A DNA stretch of 64,000 bases from Polytrichum commune (Eukaryota > Streptophyta > Polytrichopsida > Polytrichales > Polytrichaceae): assembly GCA_950295325.1 (NCBI GenBank), contig OX485808.1, positions 1,366,501 through 1,430,500 of the forward strand, written 5' to 3'. The position numbers were made by a program, and so were the translations under genes. Below are positions 48,176 through 61,055 of the stretch, piece after piece. Position 1 is the first letter of the stretch; the number at the start of each line of letters is the position of its first letter. The notes beneath the pieces are model-generated. The model worked only from the letters and a program-made list of their open reading frames with translations. It did no database searches and had not been told where the DNA came from.

Positions 48176-49673
48176 CCTTGGCCATAAGCCATCTAGCTCT
48201 CCCTCATGCCTTTAGGGTGAGTTAAGTGGCTTGAACTAATGGTTGTTAATTACTAGGCAAAAGCATAGTTCGACACCATACTCCTAACTAGTTGATAGCT
48301 CCCCTTTACCCTTGGAACTTATAGTATCCCCAGGGTGGGGCCCTTTAGTCTTGCAAATAGTGAAGCCCTAGTTATATAGTAAGTAGTAAATGTATCAATA
48401 TTTGCGTTACACATTACAACTAGGGATAGGGTCAACTTTTAACTACATAAGATATTTACTATGGAATGCAACATGAAGACTGTAGTTGGGGCTAACAATG
48501 AGAGAAAGTTGCGAACGTTAGATTTTACACCACTTGCCATCCATACAACCTCTCATGATTTTACCACAAATATTTGTTGAACTAAATTTCACTTTGAGTT
48601 CAATTGGAACAAATAAAGGTACAAAGATGCAAAATGTGGTCAAGAACAAAAGAAAAGTGAACGTTTTAAATATCTTGTTGGTTTTTTATTACAAAAAAAA
48701 TTCTATGATAGAAGTAGGGTGAGGCCTCTCATGTTTTTAGGGACTAAAATTTCCATAGCCATCCACACGATATACGTGACAACGCTACAAGCCATAATCT
48801 TGAATTGTTGACTATTGAAACATGGAGGGGTGTAAGATGGCGTCACCTACGTTATATATGGGTATGAAATAAATATTTTCTACATTTAAAGATCATTATT
48901 CATGTAATATTGATCCGGAACCTATTATTGGGTTATGTGGAGTATGGATTTTGGTTCACTGCACGGGCACAACACCCACCATTGGGGGGACTTGCACACG
49001 CAGGGGGGGGGGGGATTATGGTAAAACCCTACCTCTCCTAAGTTTGTTGTAAATTCCTTCCAATTGGGTTCCACTAGATTAAATCTTGATCTCTGACCCC
49101 AAATTAGAAGCCGATTCGACTATAACTAAAAACTACTCGGGTATGCAATGTTTCTTTGCGTTTTCGCTCTCCCTAGGTAAGTAAAATGAAACTTTACCCA
49201 TGTGCATGATTGATATGCAATAAACTACTTACTTATGTTAAGATTCTTTCAATGTACACAAATAAGTGGTACGCGTTGTGCACTAAGGTAGTCACCGTCA
49301 GCATGCGTTCCTTATTGGACATGTCCAATCACACTTGGCTTTTCCTTCATCAATGATGGCCACCTTCCATATGATGTGTGTGATTTCAATTAAATCATCT
49401 TTGCATCAACATACACCTCTCCATTTTGGCTAGAGTTTCATATTGGCCCATGAACTTGGTATCCATTAACCTACAAAATGCTACGCCACGTTTTCAAATG
49501 GATGGACTCTCTAGTAAGATGCAATAAATAAATAGACGTATAGATAGAATCATCGACTTTCTCAGGAGACAAGCATGATAAATGAAAAGTCCTTATTCCA
49601 ATTATATGGATATGGTCTAAGTTTTTTTAAATATATTTATTATTATAATTTGACGCACTTTCTTGATATACCA
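48176..49673. other. Intergenic, no gene seen
   Basis: AT-rich; a 12-nt G run at 49003-49014. No repeats or protein motifs recognised. Confidence 0.4.
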
Positions 49674-49815
49674 TCATCTATCATTGAAGGTTAAGTCATT
49701 CCTCCCAACCCATGAAATTGTCCAAAGGGTGATCACTATTAGATAAAGCCACACTCTCAAAGAGGCAGGGATCTTCTTGTCGAAAATCTCATGATGCAAA
49801 TTTTGAAGTCTGTAA
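49674..49815 (-). mobile_element. LINE 3' fragment (tail of RT zinc-binding region)
   Basis: The minus frame reads KKIPASLRVWLYLIVITLWT followed by ISWVGRNDLTFNDR. This resembles the usual LWxIWxxRNDxxF ending of plant LINE ORF2 and the IPSFLSKVSRVWLLL stretch of the relic at 20137. Only this piece is recognisable. Confidence 0.5.
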
Positions 49816-50020
49816 CTTGCCACAAAATTTCGAATTGAATCCCTCAAAGTGCATAAGACACACATGGGTATGTGTTTCTTATGCAAAATATAAATTGTTC
49901 AACGCAAGAGCTCCACCTCATTAATTTGTGTTTCTATTCCACTTCAGATATACCAAATTTTGGTGCAAGTACAAGCTCCACAAATGCTCAACTTTTTGTT
50001 CAAGTTGAGTGTAGCAACCA
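49816..50020. other. Short spacer
   Basis: Nothing recognised between the LINE fragment and the AACCGGTT-type repeat. Confidence 0.4.
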
Positions 50021-50250
50021 GTGTCCGGGGAGATTTTTGGACATAATCGGTCGAGATCCTAGTGTTTCCAAGTCCAACCGGTTACATGTTGACATGCTTC
50101 ATGTTTCCCTTATTAATGTGAGGTATATTCTATAGATTCCTCTAAGACAATCGGTAATTTCCCTGAAGTCTTGAACTTCAACTGGTTATTTATCAAACTT
50201 AATCAATTCATCCGTAACTAGCAGCCGGTTCTTCCCATTCATTGCTAGCA
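50021..50250 (+). repeat. Dispersed AACCGGTT-type repeat, copy 3
   Basis: Starts TGTCCGGGGAGATTTTTGGA, then CATAATCGGTCGAGATCCTA, AAGTCCAACCGGTTACATGT, GAGGTATATTCTATAGATTC, CCTGAAGTCTTGAACTTCAA and AGCAGCCGGTTCTTCCCATT. This is the best-preserved single copy and the closest relative of the 88-bp satellite. Confidence 0.7.
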
Positions 50251-51516
50251 ACTCCTTGGCTAAGTAGTGTGTAATCAACTAAGCACGATCCCTCCTCGGA
50301 TGGAACCCTTCGTGGCACCTCTCCCTTTTAGAACAATTGTTTCTAAATAACTTCTAATATTTATGATGAGTCGATGATTTACCCCCCCCCCCCCCCACAA
50401 ATAGGAGAAACACGCTTGAAAAGAGGGTATTGAGATGGCACATGAATTTTTTGATACGATTTGTGTTTGAGTTAGATTTGAAAAAATCTTGGATGAAGAG
50501 ACTCTCCATGTATGCTTGTCTTCTAGGGGTTCCACTTATCTATCAATCTATATTGCAAAAGATTTGCACTTTCAAATGTCATCTGTAGAACTTATTAGAA
50601 TTCAGGAAGCATTGTTCTAAGACAAGGTTCACCATCCCAACCCGCAGGTGTTAATTTTCACTTCTAAGAACATTTATAAAGTTTCTTATAAAATTTCTTA
50701 TAATCTTGAAAAATGCTTATAATGCAAAAGTAGCTCCCAAATAATGCTTCTTAGAAATAATGGTTTAGCAACTCCAAATCAAGTCCTAAAAACAGTGACC
50801 CCTACAAGTGCTACAGATAGTTGCCAGCTTGAAGAATGAACAAAATTGAGAATGCATCTAATATGTATCTACCACACCAAACAATGAGGAGTAATACCAC
50901 CTCGCTCTCAAGGGCTAGGGCGAAACTAACCTGTACACTGGATCCTTGGAGGCAAGGGTTTAAGCATCTAACAAAGAACGAGTGTATGGGTTGGTTTGCC
51001 CAAATCACTCTCAAGATGCACACGAGATGTTTCCAATTCTGTTGAGTAAGAGAAATGCGAACTTAGCTCCAGATGAAGTTGACTTAGTTCCACAAATCTC
51101 TATTCAAGGTTTAATATTCACACTGGAAGGAACTCTTAAGTGGACTTCTAGTTAACCCTACATAAATCCTTTACAAATTACAAATATCCACACTAGCTGG
51201 TGGAACTCCCATTCAACCATTCAATTTTGGTGGACATAATTTAATGAGCATGTAGAATTTATTGAAATTCTACATGTCTACAACTGCATTACATTCAGCT
51301 TCTTAGACTCTACCCTGAAATCTCCCTGCTTTCAAGCTATGTGATGATACCCAAAAACTGCAAGGTTGCAATCAAATCTGTTGCTTCGCAAGCACTTGTA
51401 ACACAAAATTGTAGCAGCAAAGGGAGATCGATCGAGCCACAATGCTGCTGAGACAGGACGGTTCTCCGCGAAGAATGACTCAAGAAGCATCGTATTGCGC
51501 GAGCTGAATCATGGCA
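50251..51516. other. Downstream flank of the transporter gene, no second gene seen
   Basis: A 15-nt C run at 50382-50396. The part nearest 51517 is presumably 3' UTR and terminator of the transporter on the minus strand; no polyadenylation signal could be chosen with confidence. Confidence 0.45.
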
Positions 51517-54500
51517 CTAGATGTCAGCGAATGCGTGGTAGAACACGGAGTCTTGGGCGATGTAGTGGAGGGAAGCCGCAACTGTGGCGAATGTGAGGAT
51601 GACCGCTGCGACGACGTTGAACCAATGCCAAACATAGCGCATCTTGCCGAATTTTTGGCCCTTCACCTGCCAATTCACCAATCACCAGCCCAAGACTTGT
51701 TAATTCTCGAACTCACTCCTCCTAAGTTGTTCATTCAAGTTTCAGAATCGGGAGGCTAGCCCAAAGTGAGAAAGATCAGCTCTTTCTCTTCAAACGATCA
51801 CATAGGGGCTCCCAATTCTGTTCACTACTGAATGGCAATAGTTTATGTGCACATAGTCCAATCTCATCTTACACATGCTTGTGCATTCTTTAGCCACATA
51901 TACATTAAGGCCACATACGTTACATGGATGGGAGGTTACATAAGTTAGTGCTAATTGCATAGACGAACGAGTGCTGACCTTGAGGTACATGTGATGGACG
52001 ATCCCCACTTCGAGGGAGAAGGCAGCCAGAGCTCCCGTCAGGGCGATGAAGTCTCCGAACAGGGGGAGGAGTGCCCCAAAGAAGGTAGTAATTGCGAGGT
52101 ATGCACCACGGGTGACGAAGCGGGTGAGCAAGTTGGAAGCCGAGTACTCGCCGGCAGTGTTCCTTCGGGTGACGAACCTCTCCAGTAGAAATGTGTCCAT
52201 AAATTCATAAATCGGAGTGGCAAAGATCTGCAACACAATATTTAGTCGCCACATTTCCGGCGTGTCATTGTAGTTCATTTCTAACTCACTTCCAATGCTT
52301 CGAATTCACAAAGAGGAGAAACATACTTTTATAAAGTGGAGCTTTGGTCAAGAGGGAATTCCATTGATAAACACCCATGTTGTCTAAATTAAAACAAAAA
52401 CTACTCTTTCAAAATGCCAATTGAAAACCAAATAGAAGCAATTTTTTTTTTGAAGACCATCCAGACCTCCCTAGGTTTTTGTTTTCACTTTGTAGTAGTC
52501 TTGGGAATGCTTGTAATACGAAAGCAACTCCAATTCGATAATAATTCTCTTAAAAAATGTTCTAGCAGCTCTAAATGACGTCCTGAGGACGCTTTACCCT
52601 TGCGGGCGCTACAAATAATGGATAACCCATGGCGGCCTCGAAGCAATATCCATGCTTATCCCATGTGGTGGCATGTCCTGAAAACTATATCCGGACCAAA
52701 ATGAGTAAGGTATGTGGGTGTTATTTGGTTCGTTTTTCATGTTCTCCAACTTCTACCGATAACATTTACACAACAAAACTCGTGTTGCATTAGCGAATCT
52801 ACGACAAAACATATGCAAAACCTGGATTGAAAATCGGACCTCCACTGATTTAGTCATGAGCATCGGAAGTGCATGCTTGTTGATTTCTTAATTGGAGACA
52901 TAGGTCCTCCCAATTGTGTTCACTATTGCGTGTAGAGTAGTTCATAATATTTAAATACGTAGTCCGATCTCTTCTAGACACGTGTCTTTGTGAAGTTTGC
53001 TATTTCATCCTCACCGAACCACATACCAATCAAATCTAGGGGTTCATTTAAGAAAACGAGCCACTTAAGAACCATCTACCTTAAGGCTTGTGCAGTCCAC
53101 TTACGTGAAGAGCTACCAGAGCTTGCAGAAAAGCTGCAATGTTGGTGGCGATGATGAGAGGCTTGGGTCCAGAAAGGTTGATGAGGACGTATGGGTAGAC
53201 GACGTTTCCATATGCCCAGTAGCCCACGAAAGTGAGAACAAAAAATGGGATCGTCCCAATCGTGAACTGCAACCACAGGGCCTTGTATATATTCGTGGTT
53301 GCTGGCCTTCTGATAGTTGCCTGCATCACAAGGTCATTCCCAAATCTTATGCATGTTAAATCCTCAGCAATCAACCAGGCCGGCTCAAAGTTATTAACCC
53401 TCAAAGTTTCACCGTCATTCCTCAATCTTTGATAATTTGTGTACTCTGAGTCCAACATGTAACGAATGATCCTGACCTGCATTTCCGGGAGAATCCCTGT
53501 GTTAAACGCAAAGGCTATTGTTGCTAATGCTCCAATTGCGTTGAATGCCTTGTCAGTATTATTCCCCAGCAAGGAGTAATCTCTGGGCGGAGCTTTCAGC
53601 CCTGCAACCATGACGAACGCCCTTCAGAGTGGAAATCTAAGGACCTATAATTCCTGTAATGAAACTGGTTTACTCAGAAGGACAGGGTGATTTGGAAGTA
53701 GGGATTGAGCGAATTACCATCCTGGATTGAGACTACGATTGCCACAACAGTGTAGAATAAGCTCAGGAGGAGCGAGAGTCCAGAAATGTATCGGAGTGCT
53801 GAAAGGTTGGGCACAATGGTTGCAAATACCACACAGACAACACCAGCAATGGCAATCCACCCCGAGAGGTGGACGCTCGTGATCCCCGCAATGGCCTGGT
53901 TAAGAGAATCAATCACATTGCAAATTATGTTGTCATGAGCAATGCATAATCAATATCTTAGAGTGCTTAATCATGATCCATAAAATTGCCAAGGAGGGAC
54001 AACCTACTACCTTCTCAATTTTCAAGTAGGCCTTGCATGGTTACATAGCAAACCATCATGTGTTGACCGTAGGATCTCCCCCTTCTAAGGAGATTTGTGT
54101 ACTTGAGCCAATCACTCCGTTCCCATCTAATAGATTAAATTTAAAAAATGTGAAAGTTTTAGAATTAGTGTGGAATATTCGAGCACCAGTCTACATTCAT
54201 TTTGTGGACCATGTAGCACATGCAAACTGGCTTAACCACGTTCATACACAATATGTTTTGAGGAACATAAGTTACAGATGTAGGAAGTCAATTAACCATG
54301 GGCCTCTAAGTCACTGTTGTAATTACCTTCAGAGCCTGTCCACAGAGAATAACTGTGCCAACATTCGCAATGCTGAGGTTAAAGTATTGAGTTATCCATG
54401 TCAATTTATACATTACCGGGCCTGTAAGAAATTCCAAGAGTGAGTAAGCACAGGAAAATTAGTCGGTGCAATTCTTAACTCATGGTGTGAAGCTTTGATT

Positions 54501-55204
54501 GATAAACAAACTACAACTGCAATTCATGAAGGTGTAGAAACTATGTAAGCTGCATTATTGTTGTAGTCAGGAAGAAAACTTACCGTATACATGGCCACAA
54601 AGATCACGATAACGGATGTGGCGAATGCCATCCACTTCGTGAAGGCCCCCAAGGAGGTAGTTGTTGTAGAGTGAGTAAACACCCCCAATGATGAAGAAAA
54701 TAGGTCCCATGACCCATCCCAAGTATGCCATAATTAGAGCCGGGTATCCTAAGATGAAGGCCGAGTTAATGGCGGCGACCAGGTGGAATCCGACCTCCCA
54801 CCAAGCATCTGCAGAAACATGAACAATACTGACAAGAAAGAATAATATGATGCTCATCTGAAAAAGTGTAACATTCTCCCACAGATGTTACGATTTACAA
54901 CGAAAGTCAGAAGTCATCAGGAACGCAACAGACCTTGGCCCACGCGATGAACAGTCTCCTTGCTACCGGAAATAACAAGCATTCGTGTAGAGGCGGTTCT
55001 CGCCGGAGGTCTCATGTCGCCATATTCTGTATCGACAGTCGGGTGGTCTGATCCAGCAACTGGGGAAATGGAATCCCTCATTGGGTGCCTGCTGCCATCT
55101 CCGACGCCTGGATCGACGACGTTACCCGCGACTTCATTGAACCTCTGGAACTCCAGAACGCCTTTGGAGCCCATGACGATGATGGTGGGTCTACAAAGAT
55201 TCAT
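51517..55204 (-). CDS. ProT-like proline/compatible-solute transporter (AAAP family), 8 exons
   Basis: Integral membrane amino acid permease of the AAAP family, closest by memory to plant ProT carriers, which import proline and often glycine betaine or GABA with protons. Exons: 55204-54934, 54808-54584, 54421-54327, 53895-53718, 53601-53477, 53320-53105, 52227-51979, 51666-51517. All junctions are GT/AG and phase-compatible, giving 502 residues ending FYHAFADI. Family blocks in order: DAWWEVGFHLVAAINSAFIL, HIRYRDLCGHVYG, MYKLTWITQYFNL, the FNAIGALATIAFAFNTGILP loop-helix with PEMQATIRRP, FVGYWAYGN, NLSGPKPLIIATNIAAFLQA, TPIYEFMDTFLL. About eleven membrane helices are expected. The N-terminal region before the first helix (about 90 residues, or 80 from an ATG at 55174) seems longer than usual. 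No stop or frameshift was found. Substrate is inferred from family; GABA or other amino acid transport is possible. Confidence 0.93.
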
Positions 55205-55499
55205 CACCAGAAAATTTCAAACAAGTCTCCACAAAAATTCTTCTGTGTGCAAAAAGAAAATGAAATTACAAGGTTAGCCTGCACTGGACTGGAATGAATC
55301 ATGTTTTCTTTCTGGGGTGATGAACTCCAGGGCCCTTGTGTCAGCTTAACTTAGTAAATGTGGTCAGGATCTCTATACTGGGTTCTCTGCTTCAGCAAAA
55401 GGCAGTACAACTTCTTCTCATGCCGGGATATTGCCATCGATATCAGAAAACAAGGTCTTCGATCCTACTACATTCCCCGGTGGAATAAATGTGAAATGA
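55205..55499. promoter_or_regulatory. 5' leader/proximal promoter of the transporter
   Basis: Lies between the transporter's first ATG (55204, after an in-frame TGA) and the duplicated block that starts near 55500. No TATA box or known stress element was assigned. Confidence 0.35.
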
Positions 55500-55880
55500 C
55501 AATGATAACGACCACCTCATCATGCCAAAGAGGATCACTTCCTACAGCCCATGGACGGTCAGATAGAATGTCATATGATTTTGAGGCACGTCATCCTTAA
55601 GAATCATAGTGTTCGCTGTTATGTATCCTACTTCATGTCGTCGACGACGCAGCTTGGTTCTCCTGGAAGCTGGTCGACAGTAAGAAATGGGGAGAAAAGC
55701 GAAGGCGACCCAAATCTTCAAGCTCTCGAACACGCATCGGATAGTCTACCCCAACTCCAGAAACATTTCGGAGGATGTTTTCTGCAAGGATCCTTTTCAT
55801 GAGAATCCGAAGGAGAATATCGTCTTGATCAACCCTCTCCTGGACTGAGAGGAGTAGTACTCCGTGCATTTGAATTGACA
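55500..55880. repeat. Duplicated unit P, copy 1
   Basis: Shares GTATCCTACTTCATG, TTGACGACG/TCGACGACG, AATGGGGAGA, GAACACGCATC and TGGACTGAGAGGAGTAGTAC-type blocks in the same order with 56640-57060. Minus-strand frames are similar between copies (VLLLSVQERVDQDD versus VLLFSVQPRVDGDD, then LMKR), which hints at a decayed coding sequence, but stops occur. Confidence 0.75.
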
Positions 55881-55924
55881 GACATCGAGAGAAAAGTCGG
55901 GAATAATGAGCGGTGAATTCTTGT

Positions 55925-56090
55925 TAAGTTCTCAACCATATAACATTATCGCGAATATCGAATCACTCGACGTCGATGAGGTGCTGCTACTGACCGACGA
56001 CATCACACGAGAGAAACCTCACCGTCACCTCTATAATAAACCCAAATTTCTCTTTCTCTGAATCGAGTGATTACCCAGGATGCCAATGCA
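55925..56090. repeat. Partial unit B-like segment
   Basis: CTCGACGTCGATGAGGTGCT with GACCGACGACATCACAC, followed by TTACCCAGGATGCCAATGCA, resembles the middle of unit B at 56350-56510, shortened. It suggests a third, truncated unit. Confidence 0.55.
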
Positions 56091-56164
56091 TGCTTAAGCC
56101 CGAGAAATGAAGTCGAGTTAATACACACACCCCCCCCCCAAAAAAAGAAAAAAACTACAACAAG

Positions 56165-56640
56165 GAAAGCATCGAAGCAAGAGCCCACGTTAACGTCATA
56201 GTGCACCAAACCTACGTGCTTTCAGCATATCTGGGAATCATCCCCCAGTCGACATCATCAGCAATTGGAACCTCACAAAATTACATCATCACTTCTAAGT
56301 CTGATAAGGATCACGTCGACGGGGAACTACGCAACCATGCAGGAATTCCACTTAACACTCGACGTCGATGGGCTCCTGCTACGTACTGATCGACGACGAC
56401 ATCACATTAGAGAAGAAAAGTTACTCACCTTTACCTTACAATTTACCCTATTTTCTTTTTCTGCTACTCGAATGTTTACCCATCGTGGCAGTGCAGGCTA
56501 AGCCCTAGGATGAAATGAAGGCTTACGAAGGACTTCCTACGAAGACACAGAAAGCAGATAATCCCACAAGCATACCACAGACTTGCAGACGCCACAACGA
56601 TCTGTAGTGTCTTCGGGATAGAACCTTGCCATCGACACTG
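56165..56640. repeat. Duplicated unit B, copy 1
   Basis: Starts with AGCATCGAAGCAAGAGCCCA and contains GTCGACATCATCA, GGGGAACTACGCAACCA, GAAAAGTTACTCACCTT, CATCGTGGCAGTGCAGGCTA and CGCCACAACGATCTGTAGTG (this last spelled with a preceding AGA). All recur in order at 57085-57600, about 920 bp away. Confidence 0.8.
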
Positions 56641-57060
56641 TCATCATTTAGAAACTCATGGATATCATGCCACCAAAATATCACACCCTACAATCTGTGG
56701 ACGTTTAGATAGATTGTGATATGATGTGGAGGCACTGGATTCATTGTTAACAATCACAGCGATCGCTGTATGTATCCTACTTCATGCCGTTGACGACGTA
56801 GCTGGTTTTTCCTGTAGCCTGGTCGATAGCAGAGAAAATGGGGAGACAAACAGAGCCCGAGGAGAGGCTTGACTCTTTTACGGTCATTAGGGGAACACAC
56901 ATCGAACACGCATCAGACAGTCTAATACCAACTGCAGAAACATCTCGGAAGAATGTGTTCTACAAGCAGCCTCTTCATAAGAAAGCGAAGTAGGGGGCAA
57001 TCGTCTCCATCAACCCTTGGCTGGACTGAAAAGAGTAGTACCTCGTGGAAAATGCTTTGC
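56640..57060. repeat. Duplicated unit P, copy 2
   Basis: Counterpart of 55500-55880, offset by about 1140 bp and longer by roughly 40 bp because of an insertion near 56855-56890. The minus frame contains VLLFSVQPRVDGDD and LMKRLLVEHIL. Confidence 0.75.
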
Positions 57061-57084
57061 AAAAAGATCACAAAAGCACAAAAC

Positions 57085-57600
57085 AAGAAGAGCATCGAAC
57101 CAAGAGCCCACATTAACGTCGCAGTGCAGAAATCCTAGCACCATGCAGCATGTCCGGGGAATTATCCCCCCGTCGACATCATCACAAATTAGAACCTCAC
57201 AGAATCACATCATCACCTCTACGTATCATAAGTATCACGAATCGAAGGGGAACTACGCAACCACACAGGAAAACCACAGAACACTAGATGTCGAGGAGCT
57301 GCTCCTACATACTGATCGACGGCGACACCACATCAGAGAAAGAAAAGTTACTCACCTTCACCATTACAATTCACCCCATTTTCTCCTGCTGAGTCTAATG
57401 TCTACCCATCGTGGCAGTGCAGGCTAAGCCCCAGGGATGAAATGAAGGCGATCTCCTAAGAAGACACAGAAAGCAGAAAAGTCCACAAGAAACACCACAG
57501 ACACGCAGACGCCACAACGATCTGTAGTGTCTCCGGGGAAGGACCTCGCTGTACGTCTAGATTGTCACCATTTAGAGACTCACAGAGCGTCATCACGTGT
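57085..57600. repeat. Duplicated unit B, copy 2
   Basis: Begins AGCATCGAACCAAGAGCCCA and follows copy 1 to CGATCTGTAGTGTCTCCGGG and the CACCATTTAGAGACTCA end. With the P units it forms P-B-P-B order upstream of the transporter. Divergence is visible but homology is unbroken over about 500 bp. Confidence 0.8.
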
Positions 57601-60600
57601 GGGGTCTCATACGGACCTAAACCAAGCATGGAACGACTCAACCACGCAAGGAAAGCACAAAAGACTCCACCATGCACGACCACAGACCGCACCTATCAGA
57701 CGCGGCATCCAACACTTTTGTCCCTGGCAGGAAAGGCCTACCTGGATGAACTCACAATAAAACAATACTTTTGCGTTGTAGCAGAAGGTGCGGCGCGAGA
57801 ACGAGATACGAACGCAAGCGTCGGCGAGGCAGCCCAGGATTGCAAGTCACAGACTTGCAAGGGCGAAGGATTCGCGAGGCTTATACACTGGAACTCTGGG
57901 AGGAGCGGGCACCCGTGCTGGCCTCGGCGGGTGGGCGAGCATGGTGGGGTCCACCACTTCCCTCCAAGTCTACCTTGGTAGGAGGGAACGATGAGTTAAG
58001 CCTAATAGGAGTGCTATAATAACTCTTTAATGAGAATGTAATTACTAATATTCTATGAAGCAAAGCCATTTATGTTCTATTATAATGTCCGAACAACCTA
58101 TTGAGCTTTTGTTAGTAAAAATAATTGGGAACTCCTGAGTAAGATCTCATTGCACCGCATAGCTCCAAGTAGTGACACACACTAATTGGGATAATCAATG
58201 TGGTGTGGATTGGTTGAAGCTGTGTTTTGTTTTTTTTTGCTATGGCCAACCCACCACTTGATATCGTTACTTGTTATATTTTCATCTTTGCTATAGCATT
58301 CTTTCTTCACTTTAGTGTGGGTACTTAATGAATGACATGGGTGGAGCATGTGTCCTTCTAACATTGGAGCTAACTTTGGAACATGTTCTCAAAGAATTTT
58401 TTATTTTCTAAACATGTGGATTGAAAATGATAATTTGGTTTAGTATATAAAAATTAGTTCAAAATAAAATGGCCCACAATAAAGAGGGAAAATAGTGCCA
58501 TTGCATAGAACAAGTACACGTGCGAGTGTTGGGGGTTGGGACAGGAGGGGTTGCACCACTTTCTTCCAAGCCTAGCTTAGTAGAGAGGTAGTAAGTTAAT
58601 TGAACACAACATCTCAAGCCGACTACACTGAATATTAGAGTTTGTCATTGGTGTGGATTGATAGTTAATGTTGATCACCATGTGCAAAGGGCCATGTACC
58701 ATATATGTTATACCATATTAAGAATTCATTTTATTTATCTCACATGGTACGAACTAATTTCTTGAAAGGATTTTTTTTTGATAAAAGTAATAATGGTCCA
58801 GATCCAATATTTTTTAAAAAATTAAAATTAAAATTTTTGATGCTTAAAGTTAGCGTGGAGTCTGGACCACATTCGATTTGAAAGTTCAAGAAACTTGGAT
58901 GTAGTATAGGCCCGTGATTGTTCAGTGACCCTTTGTTATCAACTTTTAAGCCTGGTTTGTGAGCCACCAAATGCATGACACCTGTACATATTATCCCTCT
59001 TTACCATATTTTAGGACTCTTTGAAATTCTAGTAACTTGTATCCTCAATCTACTAGCACATAACATTACTCAGTTGACGAGCTATGTTCATGGGCCCAAC
59101 AATAGATTTGAGAATAAAGACTATGGATGCGGGAATCCCACTTCTTCAGACTGAATTTGAAGTCAAGTTAGCTGAACACAACTCATTATCTTCCATTCTT
59201 CCATCCATATATATATATATATATATATCTTTCCTTGACATATTAAGTGTTGAGATCTTGCCCACGCCAACCTTGATTCAATATAAGTCTAGATTTCAAA
59301 TGCATGCCAAAGAGGACGCTAGATCTTGCAAAAAGCTCACCACTCATCATTCTGGTAGATGTATCTCTTTCACCACTGGTAGTTTGATCATTCTACAATT
59401 TCACCTTTGGCATCCTAAATACTTCAAACATCTCGGAGTATGACAAATGTATCACTTTAGCCAAAATTTATGAGACCACTTAGATTTCAAACTTGGATTT
59501 CCATGTTCCACAATGGGGACCCTCGGCCCCCACGCAAAACATCTTAATTATGGCTATTATTAACTGGATAGAACCCACCGCCAAAAGGGTTCAATTATAA
59601 CATGCACTTGATATTTAATATTTAATGAATGAATTCAAAACGGGTCATGTAGGCAACGAGACTCTTCATTCATGCTTGCTCCTTAGGAGCCGATCAATCT
59701 GTCTATCTATCTATGAATCATCTATCTAAAGAGAGACTCTGATTTGAACCTGTTGTTGATGTGCAATACGATATGGAATGCCATGCTCAACAAATTTTCC
59801 ATCAAATTTCACTCTAGTCTCTCATAAATACCGAGAATCAATACACGAGTACAAGTTGCAGCACTTGATGTCAAGTAGGTAAATATTTCTACCTAAATAT
59901 GCTGAACACGTCTTATAATTCATCATTCCATGTGTAATGAGTTTCTTATTAATTATCCACCATGCGTCTGTAGCTACCTGGGTGGGCTATTCATGAGTGT
60001 AGAAGTTAATCATAAGGATTTTCACCAAGAAATTGGGTACCATGCCGAGGTTTAGGGATCAGGTTCTTGTTTCATTTCGAACACACTGAACTGATTGCAA
60101 TGTGAGTAAATAAAGAGACTCAACGCTGCTACATATCAATTAGTTCACATTGGTGAGAACATGCGGAATGGCAGCCGGTTCCAGACAAGTTGATGTGAGA
60201 AATGTGTTGGGCCAAGATTTGCATTGATGGGTTGAATCTACAAACATCCGATGTCAAGCCCGAGGTGTCAACTATCTGCATCATCCACAGGGTCAGTGTC
60301 CTTGCATGAGAACCTAGTTTGGAGTTGTTAACCACTTTTAGGAAGCATTATTTCCGAGTTGTTTTCATATTGTCAGCATTTTGATCAAGATAGGATTGAG
60401 ACTAAAAGTTCTAAGTGATTTTATGAAATTTTCTCATTAGAAGTGAATAGATACCTAGGAGAACCGATCTGAATGGTGACTCGTGCTTCAGAAAAATGGC
60501 TTCTAATTAGTTCAAAAAGTCAACTTTTTGAAAGAATACATTTTTTGTCTTCTTACTATTTAGACACACAATTAATGATATCGATGGATTCCTCTGTATG

Positions 60601-61055
60601 ACCTCTTTCCAAGTATGTTGCTCCTCTTAGTGAAAGAAGAAATCATCAACTCATTGGAAACATTAGAAGTAATTTCGAAGCAAGTTATAGATTGAAAGCA
60701 ATGTTTTGGGGCCTTTGCACAGATGTGTATATCAAGCTGACACGTGGGGTGAGGCAAAAGTTGATTCAATTTTGTGGACTTCTAAATGCCACTTTTGGTC
60801 CAGCGAACCACCCAAAACCTCCTAGAAGAAGTAGGCTAACACAAAGTAACACACAACGCATGCTTTCCCCGACACCATGATCTTGTGCAATGTAGTGTAT
60901 TAGGCGTAGAAAGTTGTAGAAACAACTGAATCTGTAGGATATGGCGACACATAGCTAGTATTGCTGATCAGAGTACCAGACGTAGGAATATAGTATCATT
61001 ATATGATTATGTCAGATACTTAGCACTGTATTGCATTTGCAATAAAAGAAAAATT
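57601..61055. other. Intergenic, no gene accepted
   Basis: Two diverged copies of a GGGGTYSCACCACTTYCYTCCAAG-like stretch occur near 57945 and 58545. A dispersed repeat is at 59060-59190 and an (AT)n tract at 59206-59228. The minus frame 60335-60129 contains MQIVDTSGLTSDV, faintly like the end of neprosin proteins, but is too weak to join to the pseudogene. Confidence 0.4.

Noticed and set aside
57562-57981. 139-codon plus-strand frame near the duplicated block
   Set aside because: Overlaps three other frames on the same strand and extends out of the repeat unit into unrelated DNA without any recognisable motif.
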